NCBI GenBank assembly: GCA_046329555.1
Contig: JAXLUK010000005.1
Span: forward strand, 62,001-126,000
Origin: UBA1941 sp046329555
GTDB lineage: Bacteria; Bacteroidota; Bacteroidia; Chitinophagales; LD1
DNA: 64,000 nucleotides
Direction: 5' to 3'
This document shows, piece after piece, positions 7,385 through 15,621 of the stretch. The translations under genes and the position numbers were made by a program. Numbering within the stretch: position 1 is the first letter of the stretch; each line of letters begins with the position of its first letter. The notes beneath the pieces were generated by a model. It worked only from the letters and a program-made list of their open reading frames with translations. It was not told the origin of the DNA and made no database searches.

Positions 7385-8374
7385 ATGATACTACCTGAGA
7401 ATATTATTAAAACCTACCCTTTGCTTCCATCTGGCAAAAAGCCATTAACGGAAGAAGAAAAACTATGGTTCACTTCAAATGAAATAGAACAACGTAATAA
7501 AAGAGTTATACCCGAAATAATCACAGAGTTTAATGTTTGGGATAAAAACGGAATTGTTTCTGCACATAAACACAAAGAAAGTAACTACGATAGAAAAGGC
7601 AGGCAAACTTCCCGTTTTAGTTTTGGTTACAACGAGAGCCAAATTTTAGAGGAACTATGGAAGTTTAACGAAAATGACAAGTTAGATGAATATTTAAGAA
7701 GATACATAAGAGGCGAAGCGGATTTTACAAAGTTTATCTACAATAAGAATAATAAACTTGAAAAAATAATCCGTTTTGATTTAAGTGAATACGGAGCAAC
7801 TACAAAATATTTGTTTGAATACAATGCGGATGATAATGTAAGCACCATTGTCAATATTGGCTTTGACGGCTTGCCCGAAGAAATAACGGCTTATACTTAT
7901 GATGCCAATAAACTCCTTGTAAAAAAAGAAATACTTAATGCCAAAAAGGAATTGATAAAGTTCTTTGAGTATAAATACAATGCTGCAAAATTAGCTTTAC
8001 AGGAAAGGATTTTTGTGGCTGACGGTAGTGAAAGTTCAAATTCAGTTTATACCTACGATGATTTTAACCGTTTAATTGAGAAAAAAACACAGTTTAAAAC
8101 AGGCATTGAATTGGTGCAAAACAGTTATGAAGGCGAATACTTAATATCAACAGTTAAGGAACTTATCGCAGACGGAAAAATCCGTAAACGGAATGAATGG
8201 GTTGCCGATACGCACAATCTTACCGTAACCGAGAAAAATTTCAGTAACAGCATAAACTTTGAGCAAACAATTCAATATGATGAAAACTGGTTGCCGCAAA
8301 GAGGCGTTTTAAAATCTTTAAATGAGGAGATTGATTCTTATGAAATACGATTTAGAACTTCTATCCACGATTAA
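7385..8374 (+). CDS. YD-repeat-like hypothetical protein
   Basis: A 329-residue protein with no signal peptide or membrane segment. From residue ~75 it is built of degenerate tandem beta-hairpins of the RHS/YD type, for example IYNKNNKLEKIIRFD, FEYNADDNVSTIVN, YTYDANKLLVKKEI and YTYDDFNRLIEKKT. These recur every 20-40 residues. It lacks the RHS core-end motif and any recognisable toxin domain, and is far shorter than RHS toxins. A double GATAA box lies upstream, a motif shared with the ABC operon, hinting at common control. Secreted Bacteroidota proteins can carry similar repeats; this one looks cytoplasmic. Function unknown. Confidence 0.6.
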   Translation: MILPENIIKTYPLLPSGKKPLTEEEKLWFTSNEIEQRNKRVIPEIITEFNVWDKNGIVSAHKHKESNYDRKGRQTSRFSFGYNESQILEELWKFNENDKLDEYLRRYIRGEADFTKFIYNKNNKLEKIIRFDLSEYGATTKYLFEYNADDNVSTIVNIGFDGLPEEITAYTYDANKLLVKKEILNAKKELIKFFEYKYNAAKLALQERIFVADGSESSNSVYTYDDFNRLIEKKTQFKTGIELVQNSYEGEYLISTVKELIADGKIRKRNEWVADTHNLTVTEKNFSNSINFEQTIQYDENWLPQRGVLKSLNEEIDSYEIRFRTSIHD

Positions 8375-8404
8375 CAGAGTGGGTATTTCCTTATGTTTCT
8401 CCAA

Positions 8405-8441
8405 CGGATAACTTCGGATAACTCACCCAAATCTACCTTTG
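8405..8441 (+). promoter_or_regulatory. Promoter with double GATAA box 2, upstream of the nine-gene run
   Basis: CGGATAACTTCGGATAACT (8405-8423) has half-sites 10 bp apart, followed by a perfect -7 box TACCTTTG at 8434-8441. The second half-site falls where a -33 element would lie, so a regulator or alternative sigma factor could act here. Confidence 0.55.
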
Positions 8442-8464
8442 TGGCAGAAGATGAAAGAAGCGTT

Positions 8465-8502
8465 CGGGATAATTACAGATAATTTTTAGAAAAATACCTT
8501 TG
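8465..8502 (+). promoter_or_regulatory. Promoter with double GATAA box 3, upstream of the nine-gene run
   Basis: CGGGATAATTACAGATAATT (8465-8484) again has GATAA half-sites 10 bp apart and a TACCTTTG -7 box at 8495-8502. The box-to-box distance (~30 bp) is almost the same as in the promoter 61 bp upstream, so these are two parallel promoters of the same design. The GTG start of the ABC ATPase follows at 8527. Confidence 0.55.
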
Positions 8503-8526
8503 TAACGTAAAATAGAAAAAGAATAA

Positions 8527-9336
8527 GTGTTTGTAAACAGCCAACATATCAGTTTCGCTTACACCGCTAATAAATCGGTGCTAAACGGCATTTCCCTTTC
8601 ATTGGACAAAGGTGAAACTTTGGCTATTGTAGGTGCTTCGGGTTGCGGCAAATCTACTTTGTTGCGTATTCTTTCGGGAATTTTGCCCAATACAAAAGGC
8701 AACAATTTACAAGGCGAAATTTCAATAGACGACAAAACACCCGACCAATACCGCCAAACAGGAAAGTTGGCTTTTATGTTTCAGGAAGCTACGCTGATGC
8801 CGCATTTGACGGTAAAGCAAAACATAGAACTGCCTTTAAAAATCAAAGGAAACGCCAACGAGCAGAAAACAAACAATCTGATTAAAGCCGTAGGGCTGGA
8901 AGAATACAGCAATTACTTACCCAAACAACTTTCAGGCGGTATGAAAACAAGGGTGGCATTGGCTCGCAGCTTTACAACTATGCCCGAACTGCTTTTGTTG
9001 GACGAACCATTCTCTGCTTTGGACATTGCTTGGAAAAGCAAACTGTATGTGGAACTTGAAAAATTAAGAGAGGAAACAGATACTACGGTGGTAGTGGTTA
9101 CGCATGATGTTCAGGAAGCATTGCTACTGGCAGACCATGTAATTGTAATGAACAGTTTTGGCGGCATTGAAACCCGAAAGGAAATAAAAAGCGATTACAG
9201 CATTACGCAAAGGGTAAACAATATTTCGGGATATATGAATAGCGTTTACGAGAACTATATGTTGCCTATACAGGATGCTATAATGAATGGACAAAACAGA
9301 AAAAATGAAAAACAAGATACTATACATATTGCTTAG
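8527..9336 (+). CDS. ABC importer ATPase, SsuB/TauB/NrtD type
   Basis: A 269-residue nucleotide-binding subunit. Walker A is GASGCGKST, followed by the Q-loop FMFQEATLM, signature LSGGMKTR, Walker B LLLLDEPFSALD and H-loop VVTHDVQEA. These match the nitrate/sulfonate/taurine importer branch. The start is GTG, giving MFVNSQHISF; no ATG fits as well. The end overlaps the permease gene by about 30-50 bp, depending on which permease start is used. It is the first gene of a tight run through 19281 and has two GATAA-box promoters upstream. Energises uptake together with the permease and lipoprotein; the solute is unknown. Confidence 0.9.
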   Translation: MFVNSQHISFAYTANKSVLNGISLSLDKGETLAIVGASGCGKSTLLRILSGILPNTKGNNLQGEISIDDKTPDQYRQTGKLAFMFQEATLMPHLTVKQNIELPLKIKGNANEQKTNNLIKAVGLEEYSNYLPKQLSGGMKTRVALARSFTTMPELLLLDEPFSALDIAWKSKLYVELEKLREETDTTVVVVTHDVQEALLLADHVIVMNSFGGIETRKEIKSDYSITQRVNNISGYMNSVYENYMLPIQDAIMNGQNRKNEKQDTIHIA

Positions 9337-10036
9337 TGTAATGCTGCTGGCGGCATGGCAGTATTTTGGCAGCACAAGCCAAACGGCAAGGCTGTTACTT
9401 TCTTCACCGTCTTTAGTGGCGGATTACTTTGGCGAAAATTCCGCTTCGCTTTTACAAGCCACGCAAACCACCTTGATTGAAGCCCTTGCAGGCTTATTGA
9501 TAGCTACGGTTTTCAGTTTTGGAATCATGATACTTTGCTTTTACAAACCCAAACTCATTGATTTTGTATTGCCCATTATGATAACCTCACAGGTAATACC
9601 GTTGATTGTATTAGCACCGTTTTTTATCATTTTGTTGGGCATTGGCTTGGGTTCTAAAATAGCAATGGCAGCTTTAATGTGCTTCTTTCCCATTTTTGTA
9701 AATTTTGCACAGGGCTATAAAGCCATTAGCCAAAACATACACGAACTCATGCACATATACAATGCCGATACATGGACACGCATACGCAATGTATATTTCC
9801 CTTTGGCTATGCCAAGCATTATGGCAGGACTAAAAATAAGTGCAACGTTAGCGGTGATTGGGGCTATTGTAGCGGAGTTCAGTGGAGCAGAAATAGGGTT
9901 GGGCAGAAATCTTTATATAAGTGCATTGCGATTAGAACCGGAAATGATGATGAGTTCGCTTATACTTTCCGCTTTGCTTGGTCTTGCATTTTTTGGAGTT
10001 ATTTGGTTAATAGAAAGAAGAATAAAATGGATGTAG
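9287..10036 (+). CDS. ABC importer permease, SsuC/TauC type
   Basis: A 249-residue inner-membrane protein with about six hydrophobic helices. The EAA loop of importers is ADTWTRIRNVYFPLAMP (residues ~163-179), which docks on the ATPase, followed by SIMAGLKISATLAVIGAIVAEF. This is the BPD_transp_1 fold used for nitrate, sulfonates, taurine and thiamine-precursor uptake. A second start at 9305 (MKNKILYILL) would reduce the overlap with the ATPase gene and is equally plausible. The 3' end overlaps the methyltransferase start by 10 bp, showing tight coupling. Confidence 0.9.
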   Translation: MDKTEKMKNKILYILLSVMLLAAWQYFGSTSQTARLLLSSPSLVADYFGENSASLLQATQTTLIEALAGLLIATVFSFGIMILCFYKPKLIDFVLPIMITSQVIPLIVLAPFFIILLGIGLGSKIAMAALMCFFPIFVNFAQGYKAISQNIHELMHIYNADTWTRIRNVYFPLAMPSIMAGLKISATLAVIGAIVAEFSGAEIGLGRNLYISALRLEPEMMMSSLILSALLGLAFFGVIWLIERRIKWM

Positions 10037-10749
10037 TGATTGAAAAAATAAAACGTTGGATTGACGACATATCAAGAAACAATATGTATAATTATTTAGA
10101 TACTATTGTGCGTGATATTCAAAATGACCAATTAGAACGAGAGGTAATACTTTTGGACAGAAAATTTATTCAATATCCGAATGTTTTCCCTGTTGATAAA
10201 TTCGATGATACTAAATTCTTTTCCGAAGCGATAAAAATACAGCCTAATGAAGATTTTTTAGAAATTGGTGTTGGTGCAGGTGTTACTTCTGTTATTGCGG
10301 CATTAATTGGGGCTAATGTTACTGGAGTGGATATTAACGAAGATGCCGTATCTAATTCCAAAGCCAATGCAATTCTTAACGATGTTGAACACTCTACGGA
10401 GTTTTTTGTGTCAGATATATTCAGCGATGTTCCAAACAAAAAATTTAACACGATATTTTGGAATGTACCATTCTGTTATTCGGAGATAGATGAATTAAAT
10501 ATGCTTGAAAAGTCAGTATTTGACTTTCAATATAATTCGCTTGAAAATTTTGTCAGTAACTCCAAGTCATTCCTAAAACCAAACGGACGACTGCTGATAG
10601 GATTTTCTAATATATGGGGCTTACCCGATAAGCTGATTAGCATTTTATATGAGTACGGCTATACCGACATAAGAATTGAGAAGCAAAAAATGATTGAGTG
10701 GAACTCAATGAAATTCGATTTAACATTGTATGAAATTAAAACAAAATAG
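10027..10749 (+). CDS. Class I SAM-dependent methyltransferase within the ABC operon
   Basis: A 240-residue Rossmann-fold methyltransferase. Motif I is FLEIGVGAGVTS, the acidic strand-2 end is VTGVDINEDA, and motif IV is NVPF, the (N/D)PP(F/Y)-like motif seen in enzymes that methylate amino groups of RNA, DNA or protein such as PrmC and RsmC. The ATG at 10027 overlaps the permease end; an upstream frame extension is rejected because it lies inside the permease. The protein has no membrane segments. Its place between permease and solute-binding protein suggests it modifies the imported compound or regulates the system, which is inference. The target is not identifiable. Confidence 0.8.
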   Translation: MDVVIEKIKRWIDDISRNNMYNYLDTIVRDIQNDQLEREVILLDRKFIQYPNVFPVDKFDDTKFFSEAIKIQPNEDFLEIGVGAGVTSVIAALIGANVTGVDINEDAVSNSKANAILNDVEHSTEFFVSDIFSDVPNKKFNTIFWNVPFCYSEIDELNMLEKSVFDFQYNSLENFVSNSKSFLKPNGRLLIGFSNIWGLPDKLISILYEYGYTDIRIEKQKMIEWNSMKFDLTLYEIKTK

Positions 10750-10750
10750 C

Positions 10751-11743
10751 ATGAAAAAGTTAATCATCAGTTGCTTTATTGTGGGCTTGATTTCAAGTTG
10801 TAATTGGAATAAAAAAACGTCTGAAACCGAAGCAAGTCTTAGGTTAAACTGGCTTACCACCTGTTCTTTTGCAGGCGAAGTAGTAGGAGCAGAAAAATTT
10901 GCCGAAGAAAACTCGCTAAAATTAAAACTTGATAAAGGCGGACCTGGATTAGACCCTATTAAGTTGGTAGAATCTGGCGTGAATACCTTTGGTGTGGCGG
11001 GTGCTGATTTGGTGCTTTCTGCCAACGACAAAGGTGCTGATTTTGTAATTATCGGATTGGTAAATTACAATTCACCAGGAGTATGGGTATCAAAGGCAGA
11101 GAAAAATATTAAATCAGTTGAAGACATTAAACCAAGTACACGTATTGGAGAATTGCCGGGTGGTAATATTATTTATCTGTATGAAGTGATGTTGAAAAAA
11201 ACAGGACTTGAACGAAATAAAAGTTTCAAACCTGTTCCTATTCCTTTTGAACTGAAGAACTTTATTTCGGGAGATGAGTGCGATTTAAGACCAATTTTTA
11301 ATTACGAAGTGTTACCTGAATTGGATATGTTAGGCATAAAATACAATGTGCTTGAGCCTAAAAACTTGGGTATTGATTTTAAAGGACCTGCTTATTTCTG
11401 CAAAAGGGAAACAATAGAAAAAAATCCTGAGTTGGTGCAGAATTTCATCAATACGATGATTCAGGGTTGGGAATATTCACTTACAAATTCTAAAGAAGCA
11501 ATAGCATCGTTGAAGAAGTTTGATAATTCAATTAACGAAGAAAAGGAATTGTTGGGTTTACAACTTGGCAAAAGCTACTTTGAAGGATATGACGAAAAAG
11601 TGTTGTATTCAGATAAAAATTCGTGGGAACTGATGATAAAAGATATGAAGGACTTGGGATTCTTGAAAAACGATGTGGAACTTAACAAGGTTTTAGACTT
11701 GTCATTTGTAGAGAAATACTATACGAATAAAAAAGAAAACTAA
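10751..11743 (+). CDS. Solute-binding lipoprotein, NMT1/THI5-like (SsuA/TauA superfamily)
   Basis: A 330-residue periplasmic-side binding protein. The lipoprotein signal MKKLIISCFIVGLISSC has its lipobox Cys at residue 17. The mature part begins with a short linker and then RLNWLTTCSFAGE, followed by the NMT1-type fold with VNTFGVAGADLVL and IGELPGGN. The ATG at 10751 gives a proper signal peptide; an ATG 21 bp upstream would spoil it. The 3' end is 2 bp from the cupin GTG. Family members bind sulfonates, nitrate or pyrimidine precursors of thiamine. Here the ligand is open, and no TPP-type leader is evident upstream of the operon. Confidence 0.85.
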   Translation: MKKLIISCFIVGLISSCNWNKKTSETEASLRLNWLTTCSFAGEVVGAEKFAEENSLKLKLDKGGPGLDPIKLVESGVNTFGVAGADLVLSANDKGADFVIIGLVNYNSPGVWVSKAEKNIKSVEDIKPSTRIGELPGGNIIYLYEVMLKKTGLERNKSFKPVPIPFELKNFISGDECDLRPIFNYEVLPELDMLGIKYNVLEPKNLGIDFKGPAYFCKRETIEKNPELVQNFINTMIQGWEYSLTNSKEAIASLKKFDNSINEEKELLGLQLGKSYFEGYDEKVLYSDKNSWELMIKDMKDLGFLKNDVELNKVLDLSFVEKYYTNKKEN

Positions 11744-11745
11744 TA

Positions 11746-12240
11746 GTGAAAACTGATAACGAAAAATTAGAAACAATATTCAATGCACTTGAAAACAAAG
11801 AATGTTTGGTACTGAAAGATTTTGTAAATCTTGACAGTCCGGGCAACTCTGACGTATATGCCATAGCCACACCTATTCCCATAGACTTTCTGAATAAGTG
11901 TGTAAAACACTTTACTATGTTAGAAGGCAAAAAAAGAGATTTGAATTTTTCCGATTTCAAATTAGGGCTTAACGTTGTGATTATTGACGGAAACGAAATA
12001 GCAAAAGAAGGACTGCACGTTCATTTATCACACATCATTGCCATTGTTTTTGACGGAGAAGGTGTTTTGGAATGGGAAAATTCCAAAGGAGAAAAATATT
12101 CTACCATTGCGGGGAAAGGAGATTGTGTGGTAGTGCCTCGTGGGGCTATGCACTATTTTACAGGGAAACTCAGTTTTTCGGCATTGGAGTTTAGTGATAT
12201 AATTGATTATCAAAAACATCATTATTCAAATATTGAGTAA
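11746..12240 (+). CDS. Cupin-fold protein
   Basis: A 164-residue protein starting at GTG 2 bp after the lipoprotein gene. The C-terminal half (residues ~80-155) is a cupin barrel: motif 1 is GLHVHLSHIIAIVFDGEGVL and motif 2 is AGKGDCVVVPRGAMHYF. His and Glu/His positions for a metal are present though not canonical. It has no DNA-binding domain. Cupins either bind small ligands or catalyse on them; with the importer and methyltransferase it could sense or process the imported solute. The histidine kinase gene starts only 20 bp later, so the two are probably cotranscribed. Enzyme activity is not assigned. Confidence 0.75.
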   Translation: MKTDNEKLETIFNALENKECLVLKDFVNLDSPGNSDVYAIATPIPIDFLNKCVKHFTMLEGKKRDLNFSDFKLGLNVVIIDGNEIAKEGLHVHLSHIIAIVFDGEGVLEWENSKGEKYSTIAGKGDCVVVPRGAMHYFTGKLSFSALEFSDIIDYQKHHYSNIE

Positions 12241-12260
12241 GGGTATTATAAATTTACATT

Positions 12261-15044
12261 ATGGCAAATAATTCATTGATAGACCGATATATTAAGGAAC
12301 TGAATGAAATACTTAATGATATTTCGGGTACTGATTTGATTTCTGCCAAGATAATTTATCCAAGTGATGTTAGTCTTAGAAAACTAACCCATAAGCTAAT
12401 ATTAAAAAATTGCTCCCTGTATGAAAAATACAAAGAATTTGAAAAGGATTATGTTGGGACTGATTTGAAAAAACTAAGAACGCTTACATTCTTGAAATAT
12501 GAAGAAGCTACAAAATACGGTAGATTTACAAAAGCAGGAGGGACTTCTTTGGATAAATGTGAATGTAAAACACACCATGTTTATGATGAAGATGAATTTA
12601 ACCTTGAGGAAAATACAGAGGAGTTTCGCAATAAAGATAAACTGAAACCTTTTTGGAATGCTTGGAAAAGAAAAATAAAAAAGTATTTCCCTGAAGCAAA
12701 ATCTACGCTGTGGTCTTATGTTGTTCTTAGAAGACAAGAAGAACAAAGTGAACCAATTATATGCTCTGCTTATTTTATTTTTTCTGGGGATATTGGGAAA
12801 GATAAAAGCGTTATTATAAACAAGATAAATCAAGATTATCTTTATTTATTCGTAACGGAACATTTTTATAACGACATCCAACTTCAAGCTACAAAATCTT
12901 CTATTTCCGACATCATCAACCGAAATATGGCACATCATATAACAAGCCACGTTTCCAACAGAGCCACATTAGACAAAGTATTAGAACGCATCGGGAAATC
13001 TCATGCCGACTTATCAGATACAAAACTTTACCACACTATTTTAGACCTGCTAAACCGTTTCAATCAATACCGTGATGAAAGAAGCGAATACCTGACTTAT
13101 ATCACCAACTTTTCAAGTCCTTCATCGGCTTATTTTTTTCAAGATGTTATCCGTCCGTTTGTAGAGAATACTTTACTCATGGACAACATTGCCGCCAATG
13201 AAAATATCAATTATGAAAAAGACACCAACGGAAACCTGACAAACAACAAACTCCAACTAAGAGTAAAGTGGAATAACGGAAAGCAGGAAAATTTCTACGC
13301 TGAATATTTTGATACAAACAACACGAAACTTTATTGCAGCGAAAACCTACCTTACTTGCGGCTGAAAAATGATAAACTGGAATATCCTTATGACAAAATA
13401 GAATTTAGCAACAATCAAACAGATATTGAAGTATCGCTTCCCGGGACTTTGGGAAAACATGCTTTGTATTCCATACTTGAAAACTTTATCCGCAATTCTG
13501 CCAAACATGGCGGCAATACAAAAATTGACGGGTTAGAAATTATCCTGCTTTTATCAGATGAGAAAGATGACAGCATCACCGTTACACTTACAGATAATTG
13601 CAGTGTTGTTAGCGAAGAAAAAATAAAAGAGTTTAACGATAGTATTCAAACCGAAATTCTTAAACGAAAAGATTTAGGGCTGATAGATATGAAAGTAAAT
13701 GCCTGTTTGTTGGCGGGCATGGAACTCAATGATGAAAACTGCAAGAAAGCATTAACAGCAGAACTTCACGAAGGCAAACTGGCTTACAAATTCAAAATTG
13801 CCAAACCCAAGAAGGCAGTTTTCATTGGCGATTTTCACGAAAAGGTAAATAATAACGGATTTTATCATTTCAAAACCATAGAAGATTACAGCAAGTCCGA
13901 TATTCACAAGTCATTTGGGTTTGCTGTTCTTGTTGATGATTTGTATAAAAAAAAGAAAGCTGAAATTGCTTGCGAATTGCCTGCACGGGTTTTGAAATAC
14001 AGCGAAGTTGAAAACGATAAAACCAAAGAAATTGAACATTTATACGAAGTATGGCTCAAAAAATTAAGAGGTGATGAAAAAGCAAATATTCATCTGTTTT
14101 TTGAGCAGAATAATAATACGCCACCAACCGAAAAGTTTAAAGCAAAGTATAAAGAACATCAGAACCTGAAAATATATTCTAATGAAGATTTAAACATAGG
14201 GCTAACGATAGCAGATGAAAAGAATGTCTTTTTTGACAGGCACGGTGGTTTGATTGGCAAGTTTTCAAAAGAAAAATCTTTTGTGGACACCAATCATTCA
14301 TGGATATTGATTGACAAGAACAACCCCGATTTTGATTACATTTCCCGATACGATATTGAAAACAAGACCAACTTGTTGGCTTATGAATTGGAAGAAGCAG
14401 GGCTGCTGAAAGTGTTGGTGATTGATGAACGAGTTGCGGAGCAAAGTGTAAGAACAATAAACGATACTGACCAAGCCAGTAAACTACGAGAAGAACAACG
14501 CAGCGATTTTTGGAAATGGGAAAAACAAAACGGCAAATTCAATCTTACCTTGTTTGATTTGGCTTGGGCTTCCAATGTTTTTTTAGCTACACATTTGGGC
14601 GAGGTAGAACTGAAACAAAAAATAAATGAGAAAACCGAACATTGCCTGAAAGTGAAGTTTAACAAGGGAAATATTGAATTAGAAACCAATATTCCGTCCC
14701 ATTCAGCTTGCAGAAAAAATCAAAAATGGAATGATAAGAAAACAGGCAACGAAATAAGTAGTTCCAAAATTGAAACGATAAGCATTAAACCTGATGTTAT
14801 GATTATTCACCGAACAAAACTGAAAGAACTACTGACAGCAAACAGCAATTTTGTAAAAGAACTGCTGAATAAAAACGAGGGAATAAACCTTGTGGTAACA
14901 ACAGGAAGCGGAACAACACACGGCATTGAAGGCGATTACAAAATTTTGCCCTTTGGCACTCTTAGTAAGTTGATACTTGGCAAACGAATCAATAAACTGC
15001 AACTAAGCAAAACATTACTTGAACTAACAAAAAACAAAATATAG
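12261..15044 (+). CDS. Atypical histidine-kinase-like protein (927 aa)
   Basis: A large soluble protein without signal peptide or membrane helices. Residues 1-210 are unrecognised; Cys100, Cys102 and His105-106 cluster there. An H-box-like NRNMAHHITSHV (His225/226) is followed by a long helical segment (residues ~235-310) as in a dimerisation domain. A GHKL-type ATPase follows: N-box ENFIRNSAKHG (407-417), G1-like TLTDNC (443-447) and G2-like LGLIDMK (472-478). The canonical DxG and GxG glycines are replaced, so activity may be altered. Residues ~715-900 show receiver-like strands (KVLVIDER, PDVMIIHRTK, INLVVTTGS). It probably signals to the two receiver proteins downstream. The kinase assignment rests on motif reading only. 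Confidence 0.65.
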   Translation: MANNSLIDRYIKELNEILNDISGTDLISAKIIYPSDVSLRKLTHKLILKNCSLYEKYKEFEKDYVGTDLKKLRTLTFLKYEEATKYGRFTKAGGTSLDKCECKTHHVYDEDEFNLEENTEEFRNKDKLKPFWNAWKRKIKKYFPEAKSTLWSYVVLRRQEEQSEPIICSAYFIFSGDIGKDKSVIINKINQDYLYLFVTEHFYNDIQLQATKSSISDIINRNMAHHITSHVSNRATLDKVLERIGKSHADLSDTKLYHTILDLLNRFNQYRDERSEYLTYITNFSSPSSAYFFQDVIRPFVENTLLMDNIAANENINYEKDTNGNLTNNKLQLRVKWNNGKQENFYAEYFDTNNTKLYCSENLPYLRLKNDKLEYPYDKIEFSNNQTDIEVSLPGTLGKHALYSILENFIRNSAKHGGNTKIDGLEIILLLSDEKDDSITVTLTDNCSVVSEEKIKEFNDSIQTEILKRKDLGLIDMKVNACLLAGMELNDENCKKALTAELHEGKLAYKFKIAKPKKAVFIGDFHEKVNNNGFYHFKTIEDYSKSDIHKSFGFAVLVDDLYKKKKAEIACELPARVLKYSEVENDKTKEIEHLYEVWLKKLRGDEKANIHLFFEQNNNTPPTEKFKAKYKEHQNLKIYSNEDLNIGLTIADEKNVFFDRHGGLIGKFSKEKSFVDTNHSWILIDKNNPDFDYISRYDIENKTNLLAYELEEAGLLKVLVIDERVAEQSVRTINDTDQASKLREEQRSDFWKWEKQNGKFNLTLFDLAWASNVFLATHLGEVELKQKINEKTEHCLKVKFNKGNIELETNIPSHSACRKNQKWNDKKTGNEISSSKIETISIKPDVMIIHRTKLKELLTANSNFVKELLNKNEGINLVVTTGSGTTHGIEGDYKILPFGTLSKLILGKRINKLQLSKTLLELTKNKI

Positions 15045-15048
15045 CAAC

Positions 15049-15621
15049 ATGAAATATTTAGCAATCATAGCAACAAGCAAAGATTTTAATGGACTTTGGG
15101 GCTTTCAGAATGGCGGTTTTGTAAGTTTACCCAACAGCCCGTCAGACAAAAAACTGCTAATCTGGCTGAAAGATGATGAGTGTTCGTTTTCTGATTACAC
15201 ACAGAAAATTCAAGAGCAGATAAACGGCACAACAGATTTTGAATTGGGAGTAATATTCCACAAACTGAATGGCGATGCAGAAGCAAATACATTTAGGGAA
15301 AGTTTGAGAACTTCTTTTAATGGCAAACTTGCTTTTTGCGAATGGTATTCTGCCAACAAAACAGATTTTTGGAATGAAACAGATGCGAATGTTGACTTGC
15401 CTTACAACAACCTTAAAAAAGCATGGAAAGACGGCAATGGAGATAAAGAAAAAACTTTTGGGGCGGTGTGGGATTTTTTTTTGGTTGACCCTGCCATTGA
15501 AAACCCACTAAAAAAACTGGCAACTTCATTACCGTTTGATTATGTGTATGAAAACGATGCTGCATTACGAAATGCAAAGAGTGAATTAGAAAAAGCTGTA
15601 ACGCAAAGACTGAACAAATGA
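15049..15621 (+). CDS. Small conserved-looking protein of the kinase/receiver cluster (190 aa)
   Basis: Not recognised. A soluble 190-residue protein starting MKYLAIIATSKDFNGLWGF, 4 bp after the kinase gene and overlapping the next gene by 4 bp. It is rich in Trp and acidic residues. The segment FELGVIFHKLNGDAEANTF followed by NGKLAFCEWYS resembles the order strand-3/helix/strand-4 seen in the N-terminal domains of the two downstream receiver proteins, so it may be a stand-alone degenerate receiver or adaptor. Coupling by overlap suggests that its product is needed together with the others. Any function is inference. Confidence 0.7.
   Translation: MKYLAIIATSKDFNGLWGFQNGGFVSLPNSPSDKKLLIWLKDDECSFSDYTQKIQEQINGTTDFELGVIFHKLNGDAEANTFRESLRTSFNGKLAFCEWYSANKTDFWNETDANVDLPYNNLKKAWKDGNGDKEKTFGAVWDFFLVDPAIENPLKKLATSLPFDYVYENDAALRNAKSELEKAVTQRLNK

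Noticed and set aside
8375..8526. TPP or other riboswitch before the NMT1/THI5-like importer genes
   Set aside because: The stretch is fully occupied by two promoters with GATAA boxes and lacks conserved riboswitch sequence such as CTGAGA.
9772..10026. Longer N-terminus of the methyltransferase
   Set aside because: The frame lies inside the permease gene and the extra residues are low-quality; the ATG at 10027 fits the operon overlap.
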